DNA of 64,000 bases from Muscardinus avellanarius (GCA_963383645.1 OY726559.1:107996235-108060234); one strand, 5' to 3'; counted from the stretch's first letter, positions 11,945-24,539 are shown. Made by a program: numbers and translations. The notes: a model not told the origin generated them from the sequence alone.

Positions 11945-12015
11945 TAAGAAGAAGAAGAAAAGAAGAAGAGGAAGAAGAAGGAGGAGGAGGAGGAGGAGGA
12001 GGAGGAGGGAGAAGA
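11945..12015. repeat. (GAA)n(GGA)n repeat
   Basis: Purine-rich trinucleotide run shifting from GAA to GGA units. Confidence 0.9.
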
Positions 12016-12947
12016 ACAGTAATTTACAGCACAAACTTCAAGGACAATAAACAGACTAGTTGGTAACAAAATACTCAGGGAAAACTTCTCTGTAAAATAT
12101 GTATAACAGTACAGATGTATTATACAACATTTGTGAAAATGAAATATGGTTCTAGTTTACCACTTTTTCATGTTAGAAAATATTTGAAAGTTATGAGAAG
12201 AAAAACAGAGCCCTCTGGGAGTCATATAAACCCTCCTGTGGAAGGTTCCTGAGGATCAAGGAGTTGACCTGCCTGGTAGTGCCCAGGGGCCTGTTGGGCC
12301 TGGCCGGCCAATAGAAGCAAACCAGAGATGTGATTCTTGTAACAGGAGCTCTTGCTGGGCTGCAACAGGGGGCATGCTAGAGCCTCACAGAGGAACCCCT
12401 CTCCGGCCTGGCCATGCAGTTCAATTTACTTTCCATAAAAATGCAATAAAAACCTCACTTGCCTCCAGACTGTTGAATACTTTTGATTCCAAGATTATTT
12501 GGAATAAAAATCTGGTCTGACAATATTTTTAGAAAGCAGTTGGGTGAAGTATCCTTAAAAAGAAAAAGAAGGTGGGTAGTTAAAAAAGAGACAAAGGACC
12601 TGTATTTTACCAAACTGGACTGCAGTTTAAAGGCACTGCAAGATTTTAAAAACATATGAGCTATGGTTAAAATATTTTTAAGCAGCAAATGGCAGGCACA
12701 CAGAATAACTCTGTGTTCCTAACTGGGTGGAGGAGTTAAACCATTTCCCCTAAAGATTCACAGGGCTTTGGGAAAAGTGTGGCAATGCTAACTGCTACTT
12801 CTTCATTATCACAGATTCTGGAGTCCCAGAAATCCCAAGTTTGGCCGGTTTTTGGATGCGATAAACATTTTTTCTATACTCTCCAAAGTGTTTAGCTAAG
12901 GATGTAAGATAAACTTGCTGTGTATAATAACATTTTATTAGGTTTTG

Positions 12948-13317
12948 GGTATGCATTAGTCAGCTTTCCGTTACTGTAACAAAATGCCTGAGAAAATAAA
13001 CTTATAAAGACTTTTATTTTGGCTCAGTGTTTTTGGAGGTAAGTTCATGGTTGCTGGCTTAGTTGCTGTTGGGCCTGTGGCAAAGCAGCACATCATGGCA
13101 GAAGCAAGTGGCAAAACTGTTCACCTCTTAACTGGGACACCAAAGAGAGGCAGAGAAAGGGGATGGGCTTCCAAAGTCCTCTTTAAGGCATTCCCCCAAT
13201 TACCAAGACTGCCCACTAGATTCCACCTATTAAAGTTCCCACCACCTCCCAATTGTGGGATAACTGGGGACCAAATTCTTAACTTATAGGCTTCAGGGGG
13301 CCACTTATCCAAACAAT
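12948..13317 (-). mobile_element. MaLR LTR
   Basis: The plus strand opens with the reversed end of a MaLR LTR (GCATTAGTCAGCTTTCCGTT-like) and contains the conserved CATCATGGCAGAAG block; it is therefore a minus-strand LTR. Confidence 0.7.
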
Positions 13318-13390
13318 AGCAGGATTATCTGCAATAAGATTTCACTTATCTGAGTTATCTCTTGTTAATACAAATAACAGTACACTTAAT

Positions 13391-13619
13391 CTTTTTTTTT
13401 TTTTTTTTTTTTTTTTTTGAGTACTGGGGATAGAACCCAGGGGCATTCTATCTCCAAGCTACACACCCAGCCCTATTTTTTTGTTCTTTATTTTGAAATA
13501 GTGTCTCACTGAATTGCAAAGGGCCTCACTAAGTAGCTGAGGCTTGCAGTAAACTGCGATCCTCTGGTGTCAGCCTCCCAAACGCTGGGATTACAAGTAT
13601 GTGCCACCACGCCTGGCTT
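13391..13619 (-). mobile_element. B1-dID SINE
   Basis: Minus-strand full-length copy with a T-run of about 30 bases at its tail side. Confidence 0.9.
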
Positions 13620-14312
13620 GCTTTAATCTTAAATCATAATTCTTTTATGAATTATGCCTGTTGTCTCACTTATTTCCTCTGCCTTTGTCATGCATTACAT
13701 CTGAAGTGAGAAGTTTTCATATGAAATACACTAAGTATAAGAGTCTTTGTGCTCACAAATCTATTTACCAGCCCATCGTAAAGAGGAAGACAATGCCACG
13801 TTATCCTAGTTTGGTCTAGCTTCGCATGCTGAACACTGAAGATGGTGATAATAAGGGTGGTGACAACAACGATGGCAGTTTCCTTCTATGATATCAATGT
13901 CAGACACTTTCAGAAATAATTTGAACACTCCTATCTTATGCTTCATGCTAGTTTATGACTCTCTCACTCATAAATTTAATCCATGCTCAACTGTTTTTAT
14001 TTCTAGGCCATATAACCCTTCATAGGGCATTAAGGACTATAATTTTACTACTACTGGTGTAAAATAACTCTCCCTTCTTTTTTTGTGTCTCTTGATGATC
14101 AAATCTCTATTTACCTTATCTACAGATGCAACCCCAATGTGTTTACCCTTTTTGATTTGCATAGACCTAAATGATGTAAAGTTTTGAGCTCTCTATAAAT
14201 AAAATATATAATATGTAAGCAAAAACAACCTAAGTTAAATAATTTTTAGTTAATCTGATGAAAAAAGGGAGCAGACAGGAAATAGTAGACCATTAAGATT
14301 TTTGTGTGTGTG

Positions 14313-14518
14313 TGCATGTGGTACTGGGGATTGAATCCAGGGACCCTCTACCTCTGAGCTATACCCCCTGTTCTGTTTTTCACCTTTATTTCTAAACAGA
14401 ATCTTGTTAATTTGATGAGAGTCTCACTACTTTTGGAGCCTATTTTCAAACCTGCATTCTTCCTGTCTCAGCCTCCTAAGTACCAGGATTACAAGTGCGA
14501 ACCATCATGTTCAGCTAA
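14313..14518 (-). mobile_element. B1-dID SINE
   Basis: Old minus-strand copy beginning after a short GT run. Confidence 0.8.
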
Positions 14519-14544
14519 TAATTATGTTATAATGACTGCTTATA

Positions 14545-14610
14545 TCCCTTTATTCCAGTGTGAGCTCCTTGAGGATAGAGACTAGTTTTTATTCAATCTT
14601 TATCCCTCCC
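14545..14610 (+). mobile_element. L2 LINE 3' tail (probable)
   Basis: Carries the GTGAGCTCCTTGAGGATAGAG motif family seen near L2 3' ends. Confidence 0.5.
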
Positions 14611-14619
14611 CCCAACATA

Positions 14620-14790
14620 GTGGTTCTCAGGACAACTAGACTGCCAGAAAGTTAAAGCCCACTCCTAAAACTCCTCATTTTGGGGTGTGGGGTGGAGTCT
14701 GAATTTGCATCTATGAGTCTGTGAACTTGCATCTGTATCTAATGAGCTCCCAGTTGACCTCAATGCTGCGGGTCTGAGGATGTAGTTAGA
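14620..14790 (+). mobile_element. MER5-type hAT (Charlie) element
   Basis: Contains the typical GAATTTGCAT and GAGCTCCCAG blocks of MER5A/B non-autonomous hAT elements in the right order. Confidence 0.6.
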
Positions 14791-15049
14791 ATAGATCTGC
14801 CTCAGCACTTAGGAGGCTCTTGCCAAACGTTGGTTGCCCTGGATTGAGGCAACCCAGTTGGAAGGAAACACTGGACAAAGAGGCTTGTGAGCTTAGAGTA
14901 TTAGCTGGGTGGTACCTAAAGTGCTATAACACAGAGAGGCCAAAAGTTATTTATCACATATCAAAAGCTCTGAGGGAGGAGGGTGCTCTTAGGGCACAAG
15001 GCATCAATTATAGCTTGCTGGGGCCAGGAACCCAGGCTGGGCAGTCAAT

Positions 15050-15088
15050 TGTATGTATGTATGCATGTATGTATGTATGTATGTATGA
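15050..15088. repeat. (GTAT)n microsatellite
   Basis: Tetranucleotide run with one GCAT variant, abutting a minus-strand SINE. Confidence 0.9.
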
Positions 15089-15263
15089 TTGGTATTGGGG
15101 ATTAAACCTAGACTCTACCTCTGAACTATACCCCCAGAACTTTTCATTTTTATTTTGAACCAGGGTCTCACTAAATTGCTGAGACTGGCCTCAAACCTGC
15201 AATCTTTCTGACTCAGCCTCCCAAATATCAGAATCACAAGTGTATGCCACCACACCCAGCTAT
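15089..15263 (-). mobile_element. B1-dID SINE
   Basis: Old minus-strand copy. Confidence 0.8.
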
Positions 15264-15324
15264 CAGAAAATATCTTGACAGGAGCATTTTAAAATTTAAC
15301 ATTATTATTATTATTATTGTTATT

Positions 15325-15462
15325 GGTACTGGGGATGGAACCCAGAGGCATTCGACCTCCGAGTTACACCCCCAGCCCTATTTTTATTTTGAAACAAGGT
15401 TTCACTATGTTGTGGAGGGCCTCCCTACTCTTAAGTAGCTGAGGCTGGCCCTGTGCTCCTGA
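15325..15462 (-). mobile_element. B1-dID SINE, truncated, with target duplication
   Basis: The B1 head is missing: the copy stops at the GCTGAGGCTGGCC block. GACAGGAGCATTTTA occurs on both sides (about 15279-15293 and 15462-15476), so it inserted in truncated form. Confidence 0.8.
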
Positions 15463-15679
15463 CAGGAGCATTTTATACAGCGAAAACCAGCAACAAATTG
15501 TTTGGAGTTATACATAAGCTGAAAGGGTGTCAGAAAGAAATAGGTTTTGTTTCACTAGTAGGTGAGTAGAAAGCCCAGATAAGAGAAGCGGCAGTGGTTG
15601 GATTGGTCATTGACTTAGATATGGGAAATGGAGAAGAGAGCTGAGTTTAAGGTGCCCTAGAGGCAACAGCACATCACAT

Positions 15680-15790
15680 TACCTTTTTTTTTTATTGGTT
15701 CTTCATAATTATATGCATAGGATTCATTGTGATGTATTTGGACATGCAGGCACATGATTATTTGGCATAAATGTGGACGCAGAGTAATCA
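15680..15790 (-). mobile_element. Probable L1 3' end fragment
   Basis: T-run followed by TATTGGTTCTTCATAATTAT-type sequence that resembles squirrel L1 3' ends read backwards. Tentative. Confidence 0.4.
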
Positions 15791-16627
15791 TCTGGGAATT
15801 CTTTTTCTTTGTACCAAGCTTGTGGGAGCTTTAAAGATGACGTGGAAAACAAGTAGAAAAAAAGGCAGACATAAAAAAACAATGAGAGGACCATCATAAC
15901 TCACTAAAGAGCCAGCAGCCTCAGAAATCCCACTGCTAATGTGTTCTGTAAGGGGCCCAGGAGAGGAAACCAACACAGAACACCATGGTCGCCCGATGTC
16001 CTCAAGGGTACTCACCTCCTCTTCCAGTGCAAGAAATTTTCTTCTGGAATACAGCGGAGGAGCAGGACATGTCTTGCTCCTGGCTGTCTGGTTTGTGCTG
16101 GGAACACTTCTTTCCCCAGGGCTGGTTCCCATGGTTATGTCTGGATAAGCCATGCAGGTTTAAAAAAAATCACCACAGAACCCCGTTTTGCAGAGAATCT
16201 CTTGTGAACTCAGGCAACACTTGGCTAACCTATTTATCTGAACTGACAAAAATTGCTCTCGGGGGGCCTCCCCGTGGTACAGACTGGTGTACAGGGAGAT
16301 CTGGTGGTAAGAGCCAGGCACACAGCTCTTCTTCATCACTGCATAGAGAAAAGGGGACATGGCTTTCTTCCAAGAAAGAGACTGTACTTTTAAATATTGC
16401 TAAAGAGGGGGGGGGCCTGTAAAATCAGACCACTTCATTGTAAATAGTCATATAAATCACATCATCTGCTTTTCTGAAATACTTTTAGAAAATGACAACT
16501 GGAGACCTGATTTACTATGTGCATATGTGTGGAGGGATGTAAAAAAAAATAAATTTGCATTCAAGAGAGCCAACACAGTTATATCAAATGTTAAATCTTT
16601 TATTGATTTGAGGAGCACTGGATGTGT

Positions 16628-16880
16628 TATCTTGCTATGGGTTGAATATGGTTTTGTCCCTTCTGAAACTTCTTTTGGAGTTTAATCTCCATTGTGACTA
16701 TTGTGTTCATAGGTTTTTGGGGAGTGATTAGGATTGGATAAGTGAGCACATCTCCATGGAGCCAACCAATCTTGGACTAAAACCTCTAACACTGTGAGCC
16801 AACATAAACCTTTTTTCTTTACAAGTTTGGTTATCTCAGGCAATTGCTACAGTGATAGAAAGCTGACTAATACACAGTAA
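16628..16880 (+). mobile_element. MaLR LTR
   Basis: Starts with a GCTATGGGTTGAATATGG-like LTR start and ends with CTGACTAATAC, the standard MaLR terminal motif. Confidence 0.75.
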
Positions 16881-17214
16881 TAGGACATTTAGTACAGCGC
16901 CTGATACAGTGTGAAAACCCAACAGTGTTAGTGGTTTTTATGATAACCATCTTTATGGTGTACATCAGGAGGGTCAATGGGTGGAGGTATAAGCTACCTG
17001 ACCATTATTACTACCATCTGAAATATTTCACTATTTCAACTATCCATAAAACATATGGAAAATAAGAATTAAAATTGTCTTTCGAAGTGAATCATAGATC
17101 TCTTTGCAATTCTTCATCTCTCTTAAAAAGATGGTGCAGATTAGACGGAGTAAAGGAGATCCACCCTCACCAACGTGAGCAAGCATCAGCGGATCAGTAG
17201 GAGGATCACCCAGA

Positions 17215-17532
17215 GGGAACAAGAAGATGGATGAAGGCCAGTCTGTTCTCTGCTTGAGCTTAGGTATCTACTTTCTCCTGCTCAGAGACATCAAAGTTCC
17301 TGGTTCTGGGGCTTACTCCAGCCTCCCAGGTTCTCAGGCCTGTTTTCATCAGTTACCCTGGTTCTCTGGTCTTTGGATTTAGACCAAGTTACACCACTGG
17401 CTTTCTTGAGTCTCCAGCCTGCAGACAGCATATTGCAGACTTCACAGCCTCTACAAGCCAGTTTTCACTGTAAATTCCCTCTTATACATCTCTATTGGTT
17501 TTGTTTCTCTGGAAAATCCTAACTAATATATT
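17215..17532 (+). mobile_element. MLT1-like LTR
   Basis: Ends with the GTTTCTCTGGAxAATCCTAA CTAATA motif and has the preceding CTCCAGCCTGCAGAC block common to old MaLR LTRs. Confidence 0.6.
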
Positions 17533-17784
17533 GAGCAAGTCTCTTAACCATTATGAACTAATTCTGGTCTTAAATATTAGGGATACTTTCAAAGAATAAC
17601 AATAGGAAGCATGGAAGTCCAACCACAGCTGTGCATAGACTCTGCTCCTTACTAGTCATCACAAGTTACTGAGCTTTTCTCCCAAGATTATTTTTTTCCA
17701 CAGACCCTTTAGTTATTTGGAGGAAAAGTATTCCAAGAGGGTAAAAACCACATGAACAATTGATTTGATAGATAGATTCAGCTT

Positions 17785-18008
17785 TTTTTTTTTGTCTTTT
17801 TGTGGTGCTGGGGATTGGACCCAGGGGCATGGTACCTCTGAGCTATACTCCAACCCTATTTTTTATAGTCTTTTTTAAAATTTTTGAAACAGGGTCTCAC
17901 TGAGTTGCAAAGGGCCTTGCTAAGTAGCTGAGGCTGTCCGCGAACCGCGATCCTTCTGTCTCCACTTCCCAAATGCTGGGATCACAAGCGTGCGCCATCA
18001 CGCTCTGC
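17785..18008 (-). mobile_element. B1-dID SINE with target duplication
   Basis: Full-length minus copy flanked by TAGATTCA on both sides (about 17773 and 18012). Confidence 0.85.
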
Positions 18009-18689
18009 CCTAGATTCATCTTTAATTTTGACATTTTCCAGCATTTATACCCAAAGATGCTCTAGGACTTACTTTAGATATTTCATTCCCAAAAAAGATC
18101 CAAAAGGTAAAATGTCTCTTTTTCCTAAGCACTGAGCTAGTTCTAAGAATCCTCAAAAGGATCTTTTAATTTGGGTTCTGAGATACTTCCTTTTCCTAGT
18201 AAACACAAGTAAAAATTCTTTGCCCAACATACTAGTCATGTACATCTAAGTGGTGACTATGTTACTTAATAGCAAAAAATTTACAAGCAATTTCAATCAC
18301 AAAATCAAACTATCAGGTCCTGGTGTGTGGTCAAGGTTACCATTTTCATTCTCAGATGTGGGAAAGGGAGGTGCAGAGAAGGTAGGTGTTGGGGTGATTT
18401 GTTGTTCTTAGACTGAGGTACAGGGGAGATAAGAGCTTCCCTTCATTGGAGATACCTGTTGTTTCAGGCTTTCCTATTACTGGAGTTTGGCAGAATACAC
18501 TTTGAAATCCCTAGGATAAGCAAAGAAGAGAGAAATTGGGACCTGCCTTTGCAGTTTTGAGGGGAAAATGTGACCACAGTTAGATAAATCCAAATTTAAA
18601 ACAGGCAGATAGTGGCTGAGTTGCTGATATTAAAAATAAATCAATTTTCTGGTTGTTTTTGTTGCTCCTTTGTTATTTTCTTCTTGTTA

Positions 18690-18875
18690 TCTTTGTGATT
18701 TGATAATTCTCTGTAGTCCTTACGTATCAGTTATAACTCTGAATATACATAGATTGAAATTCCCAGTGAAAAGACAGTGGCAGAACGGATAAAACATAAG
18801 ACCAAAGTGTGTGCTGCCAACAGGAGACCCACACGTGCTTAAGGACGCATGTAGGCTAAAAGTGAAAGTACTTTA
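18690..18875 (+). mobile_element. L1 ORF2 fragment
   Basis: Matches the endonuclease-to-RT part of L1 ORF2: the 'AAGACAGTGGCAGAACGGAT' block followed by the CTGCCAACAGGAGACCCAC block. Frame is broken. Confidence 0.7.
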
Positions 18876-18999
18876 ACTTGGATTCTTTAAAATCAGAATG
18901 TTTGAAGACTCAAGCATGCCTTTCAAGGCTTTGTGCAGATACAAAAAAACAAATAAAAAAATACTTTGCTAGAAAGAAAGAATAAAAGTTTTAGTCCTG

Positions 19000-19350
19000 G
19001 GTTTTCTTCTTAGTGAATGATATTGTATGAACTAATTGCACTCTCTGATCCTCCATTTTCTCATGTGTAAATGGCCACTCCTGCCAGGCGGTGGCAAATC
19101 CCAGTACTTGGGAGACTGACACAGGAAGATTACAGGTTTGAGGATAGCCTTGGCAAGTAGTGAGATTCTTATCACCCTACCAGACCTTGTTTCAAATAAA
19201 AATAAAAAATAGGGCTAGGAGTGTAGCTCAGAAGTAGAATGCCCTTGGGTTACAAAGAAAAAGGAAAAAAAAAGGCAATTCCTTTCCTATATTTCATAGG
19301 AGGTTGATGAGACTATACAAAAATGCAAAAATGTGACTACGGACATAATT
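19000..19350 (+). mobile_element. MIR element split by a SINE
   Basis: CCATTTTCTCATGTGTAAAT at 19053-19072 and the later GGTTGATGAGACTATAC block match MIR; the SINE at 19081-19272 splits it. Confidence 0.55.
19081..19272 (+). mobile_element. B1-dID SINE
   Basis: Plus-strand copy inserted into a MIR, with an A-rich tail. Confidence 0.8.
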
Positions 19351-19353
19351 CAT

Positions 19354-19436
19354 GGGCTAGCGGTGTAGCCCAGTGATAGTGCTTGCCAGCTTGTGTGAGG
19401 CCCTGGGTTTGGTTTGATCCCTAATACTGGAAAAAC
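19354..19436 (+). mobile_element. ID-type monomer SINE
   Basis: A stand-alone tRNA-derived ID unit with the GTAGCCCAGTGATAG A-box region and GGTTTGATCC B-box-like region, lacking a B1 half. Confidence 0.7.
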
Positions 19437-19696
19437 AAATCATGATTCAGGGCTCTTGTTTAATAAGTAAATCAAATTGAAATAATGTAACTTTTTCAGA
19501 GGATGATGTCCTATATCTCTAAACAATTTGTTGACCAGTTTCCTGGTTCCTTAGGAAATAAGAGCTTAAATATTAAAGCATGTACCATCTTAGTGACAAA
19601 GAGTCAACCTATTTTTATAAGATCTGAATACAAATTGGATCAAATGGCATCCAAGAGATTATAAACTTCAGACCTCCATATGCTGCTTTTTAAAAA

Positions 19697-19905
19697 GGCC
19701 AGATGTGGTGGCGCACACTTGTAATCCCCGCGCTTGGGAGGCTGAGACAGGAGGATCATGCAGGTTGGAAGCCAGCTTCAGCTACTTAGTGAGGTTCTCA
19801 GCAACTTAGTGAGACCCTGTTTCCATATAAAATATAAAATAGGTCTGGGAGTATTAGCCCAGAAGTAGAAGAAAGCCCCTGGGTTCCATCTCTAGTACCA
19901 CACAC
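19697..19905 (+). mobile_element. B1-dID SINE
   Basis: Well-preserved plus-strand copy ending in a CA/A-rich tail. Confidence 0.85.
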
Positions 19906-20234
19906 ACACAAAAAAAGGGGTCAGTGTAAACAGAGTGAACATCTATTACAGTGAATATTACAGACAAAGCACACAGCATATCCCATCTCCCAGGTTACTG
20001 CTCACCTCAGTCATATTTGTATGGATATCTTCAGTTCAAGAATTGTGACAGCTATGCCTTCTTTAATGTTTTGTTTGATTCTGATAACAATATTTTGTTG
20101 ATGGGATTTAAAGCATTGATTTATTTGAATGAGGTTCTGAAGCATCATCATTGATCAAATGAAGGGAGTCATCAGCTATACCAAGTTAAATGTCCCCAAA
20201 CTATATATATATATATATTTGAAGGGCATCTGCT

Positions 20235-20240
20235 TTTATT
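20235..20240 (-). terminator. WARS2: WARS2 poly(A) signal
   Basis: AATAAA on the minus strand, 53 bases after the stop codon. Cleavage would be expected at about 20210-20225, next to a short AT run at 20203-20219. This would give a very short 3' UTR; longer forms cannot be excluded. Confidence 0.65.
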
Positions 20241-20292
20241 GGAGTGCCCAAACTGCAAGGCACAAAAGCCTGCTATGACCATCTGACACTTT

Positions 20293-20741
20293 CTATAGAA
20301 TCCCCACCAGTTTCTTCACCTCCTGGAACACAGGATATGCTAATTCTTTGGCTTTGGCTGACCCAAGTCGTAATACTTTCTCTAAATGTGCCTTGTCCGC
20401 CTTCAGTTTTTCAATCTCACTCTTAATGGGCGCAAATTTCTGGATGACAGCATCAGCCACCACGAGCTTGTAGCGGGCGGTGTCGAGCCCCGCGCTGCGG
20501 CGCACCACCTCCTGCACTGCCAGCCCGGTCACTGCCGCGTGGATCGCCACCATGTTGGAGACGCCAGCGCGGCCCGCGGGGTCGTAGGTGACCTCGGAGG
20601 TGAAGTCCGTCACCGCCTTGCGGAACTTCAGCACGATCTCCTCCGGGCTGTCTGTTATTCGGACAGTGGCCAGTTTGTCAGGGTCTGATTTGGACATTTT
20701 AGCAGAAGGGTCACGGAGGGATTTTACCTTCTTCATCGATG
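20293..20741 (-). CDS. WARS2: WARS2 exon 6 (last coding exon), mitochondrial TrpRS
   Basis: This encodes the C-terminal 148 residues of mitochondrial tryptophanyl-tRNA synthetase, a class I synthetase acting in the mitochondrial matrix. The ATP-binding KMSKS loop is present exactly as AKMSKSD at 20686-20700 (near residues 226-230 if exon 1 encodes 30 residues). The rest is the helical anticodon-binding domain, ending KKLVGIL with TAG at 20293-20295. The acceptor AG lies at 20742-20743, after TTTTTACTT. The first two exon bases complete a Thr codon begun in exon 5. The frame continues open into the intron for some codons, so the exon edge was fixed by the acceptor and by protein continuity. 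The only unusual features are modest substitutions against the human protein as I recall it. Confidence 0.97.
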
Positions 20742-20948
20742 CTAAGTAAAAACACCAACACAGACAAAAACAAAAGCAAAACAAATCACCAATGTCACTG
20801 TCTAGATCCTGAAAATATCAGGACTGTCAAATGATTATAATTTTATTCTGTTATATAAATAGCAGACATTGCTGAAAGATTCAAGAAATTTACATACACA
20901 TGAAATTGAAGATCAACCCAATTATGCAATTTTGAGGTATGTTCAGGC

Positions 20949-21147
20949 TTTTTTCTTTTTTTCTTTTTTTGGTACTAGGGATTGAGCCAGGGGCATTCTA
21001 CCTCTGAGGTACACCGCAGCTCTTTTTATTTTTTATTGCGAAATAGGATCCCATTAAGTTGCTTGGGGCTAGTCTCAAACCTGTGATCCTCCTGTTTAGG
21101 TCTCTCAAATACTGGGATTACAGGCATGTGCCATCACACCAAGCAGA
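20949..21147 (-). mobile_element. B1-dID SINE
   Basis: Minus-strand copy in intron 5, in the sense of WARS2. Confidence 0.8.
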
Positions 21148-21451
21148 TTATATATTTTATGTGGATCTGTGCATTAAAGATGACTGAAGCCTGGCATGGA
21201 AGTTTAGAAGTAGAGTGCCCTAGGTTCATTCCTTAGCAGCAGCTCCCCGGCAAAAGTATACTCTTCACAAATAACTTATGTCAATCATACTGCTTTTGTG
21301 CAAACCTTTTAAAATAATATTACTTCTTTCCGATTCCTCTTTCCTTTATGCTGTTCTCTATTAATAATCATCCCTTGCCCATAACCACTACCCTTTCTTT
21401 TAACCAAATTCAACCATCTGTGGCAATCCTTCCTTTCTTCACCCAGGATTA

Positions 21452-21452
<1 letters not shown>

Positions 21453-21501
<49 letters not shown>

Positions 21502-21516
21502 GCATACACACACACA
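21453..21516. repeat. (CA)n microsatellite
   Basis: CA run with a brief CTCGCATA interruption, in WARS2 intron 5. Confidence 0.95.
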
Positions 21517-22154
21517 AGAAAAAAGACTTGCTTATTGTTCTGATAGAATCAAGATGTTAAGCTATGCTTCATAAACCAGTGTTATTAATAATTGCCTATT
21601 TTATGGCCATTATAAAGGCACATAAAATTGAAACAGGTAAAATAATAATAGGTCAAAACATTAAAATCTTATTTATGGCTAAAAAGAAAAGTTGATTTCA
21701 ATGCACGGGATTTCCTGAATTTATTTGCATGAACTGTTGGAATAACTTAGAAATTTATATCTGACTTTTGTTTCTAAGTTGATACCAGGCATATATTATA
21801 CTTCTTGGCAAGGCTGTCAGATTAATAAAGATGGACGGTGTGGAGGTTCCATGGCCCTGCTCCTGCTGGGAGTATATAACACTATCAAAATGCTGATTGA
21901 TAGAGATTTATGATGGCATCTTTTGTAAGGAAAGTTCCAGACCAGAATAGCACTGAAGGCTGAGGCTGACCTTTCAGAGCCAGTGGGTGGACTACACATT
22001 ACCTCTTTGAAATCACTTAAGAAGAAAGTGTGAAGGTTACGATTCCTTCTTGTTTGATGAAGGTTATGACTGAGTAGTATGCAGTGGTCTTACTCTTGTG
22101 AGTGTTCAGGATGGCCGGGTACACTGGTGTGGAAGGGGAAGAGCTCAGCGTAGG

Positions 22155-22255
22155 GCTCAGCAGCTAGACACACGACTTGGATGCAGACTGAGCCTTCCCA
22201 AGCCTTGGTTTTCTTACCCATAAATACAGAAAGATATCTGTTCTACCAAATAAAA
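22155..22255 (+). mobile_element. MIR element (probable)
   Basis: GCCTTGGTTTTCTTACCCAT is a diverged MIR core-to-tail block. Confidence 0.45.
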
Positions 22256-22523
22256 CTTATTAATATATTATATATTAGATAGTAAGTACTATATCAATAG
22301 AAAATTATAAAATACCTTATAAATTAAGATTATTTGTAGTTTCTCCCATACTTTTCAAAGACTTTTATCTCTTTCAACAATCCAGTGTATGATAGGAAAT
22401 GATGAGGATTCTAGACACAGATCCTGAAGCCTGTCCACAGGAAAGCCAAGCTCAGTCCCAAGAAAATTCCCAGCCTCTGGCTATTATCCAGTCAAAACAG
22501 CTACCCGATTCAACAGTGCGTTA

Positions 22524-22649
<126 letters not shown>

Positions 22650-23504
22650 TTAATAAAAGACAGAGAGGCTCAGCACGGCCCCTTGGCAGGCGGAAACGAT
22701 ATCGCCAGCAGCTGCCTTTCCCGAGCTGACTTCACTGTTGGTGCTCAACACATGTTCACCCACTACAGAGGGAACGTGGAAACTCAAGTGCTCGTCCGTG
22801 TATCAGAAAAACACTGAAGGGATGTTTGTCTCTTCTCATTCTGTTTCTTCCACAGCAGAGGGAATCAGCCATCAACACCCGCACGAAGGACCTCGCTGGG
22901 AGGGAGAGGCATGGCGTCTTCGATAGCATGTGCTCTACGCAGAATTGTATTTTAAAACCACTCCTAGTCCCCTCACCCAGTCAGCACGGATTAACCCAGC
23001 CTGGACCACATGCCTTTTACCTTAGTGCCGCAGCTCACACTTGAAAGACACCCCAGCCTGTCTCTATAGCAGATATGGCAGAAAGCTTTCTGGCAAAGAC
23101 CTTTCCCTTCTCTTTACACAGGGGTAAACCGGGACCCTTTTGCAATATGCTCCTTCATTTCCAAGTCCATCACAACCACAGGACAATTAACATGCTGGAG
23201 GGAACCCTAAATGAGCAACTTTCATAAGTACAGAATAGCTGGAGCTCAAAGACATGTGGAACGATGGGAGAAAAGTTGCAGAAAACATGTCAGGCACACA
23301 GACATTTATGTAAATTGTAAAAGTATGTGTACAAATATTAAATATTGTTTCTAGAGGCCTAGATCTGGAGTAAATAAGTAAAAAAAATATTAGAAACATT
23401 TCACCATATTCATGATTAGGGGCAGAGGGGAGGGAACTGGGTCTGAGGAAAGAAACAAAGGAGGCCTGCTTGAATTTTATCTATTTTATTAAAAGTAAAG
23501 ATGC

Positions 23505-23702
23505 GGCCGGGCGTGGTGGCGCACGCTTGTAATCCCCGCGCTTGGGAGGCAGAGACAGGAGGATCCCGCAGGTTCGAAGCCAGACCCACGCGCTGGCTTA
23601 GGAGACCCTGTTTCCAAATAAAAAAATGTAAAAATAGGTCTGGAAGTGTAGCCCGGAGGTAGAAGGGCTTCCAGGAACCCCAGTACCACCAAAAAAAAAA
23701 AA
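23505..23702 (+). mobile_element. Young short-form B1-dID SINE with target duplication
   Basis: Belongs to the short subfamily with the internal deletion (see findings). A perfect 14-base duplication, AAAAGTAAAGATGC, sits at 23491-23504 and 23703-23716. Confidence 0.93.
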
Positions 23703-24324
23703 AAAAGTAAAGATGCACTGCGTGCATGTAACATCACTGTGAACTGCATTATGTGAGACTATAATGCGCCAATGAAAGTATTAAAAAGATAAAAAACACA
23801 TTCTTAGGTTCTTCCTTTTACTTACTGAATATAATGTAGAGATAACAGATGTTGAGTATTTTCTCTTTTATAATCTCACGACAAGATTTTGGTTAATTAG
23901 AAAACAGTTATTTCCTTAGTCAAAATTCTCTATACTTCAATGTTTATGGTACAATTTATATACATACATATTTATTTATATTAATACACATTAATAAATA
24001 TGATTATGACCTTCATGTAAAAAAATTTAAATAAGATGTAAAAAAACATCGGAGTACAGAGATTTTGTTTGTGAGGATTTTCACTTCATATATCAAGTTT
24101 TCAGGGTGAGATTATTATGATTATGTTGATCAAATAAGGCAAGAATTAACCACTAACCATTATACAGAAGACTCAGCAGGGAACACTGTGCTGAAGTGTT
24201 ACTGTGAAGAGAGACAGGTGATTTTAAGTATTTCATATCTTGGCTGGTGAGTTTATATTTTTAACACTGGTAGTGATAGTGCTTTGGTTTCTTTCCCTCT
24301 CTCCCTCCCTCCCTTCCTTTCTTC

Positions 24325-24500
24325 CTTTGAACCCAAAGATATTTCTACCACTGAGCTACACTCCCAGCCCTATTTTGTTTTTATTTTGAAAACAGGATCT
24401 CATTAGTTGTTGAGGGTCTTGCTAAGTTGCTGAGGCTGGCCTCGAACCTGTGATCTTCCTGTCTCAGCCTCTCAAGTACAGGTGTGCATAATTACAGCAA
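24325..24500 (-). mobile_element. B1-dID SINE
   Basis: Minus-strand copy with the first ID bases lost, after a CCCT-rich tract. Confidence 0.75.
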
Positions 24501-24539
24501 GGCAAGAGTTTCTTGATCAAGCAGGTTTAGTATCCCACC

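Larger units (their letters stand above)
1011..20214. other. Intergenic region between WARS2 3' end and CpG island
   Basis: No coding gene was recognised here. The interval holds one processed pseudogene, a fragmented L2, MaLR LTRs, a MER5 element, many SINEs and microsatellites, each listed separately. Stretches where I see nothing recognisable are about 1011-1290, 1355-1945, 2400-2725, 2960-3580, 3765-3985, 4690-5470, 6230-7215, 7860-8170, 11725-12945, 13625-14310, 15480-16625, 18010-18690 and 18900-19000. The part at 5100-5340 looks unique and has homeobox-like ATTA sites (see findings). Confidence 0.7.

Noticed and set aside
20386..20688. Plus-strand frame opposite WARS2 exon 6
   Set aside because: It is the antisense shadow of a conserved coding exon.
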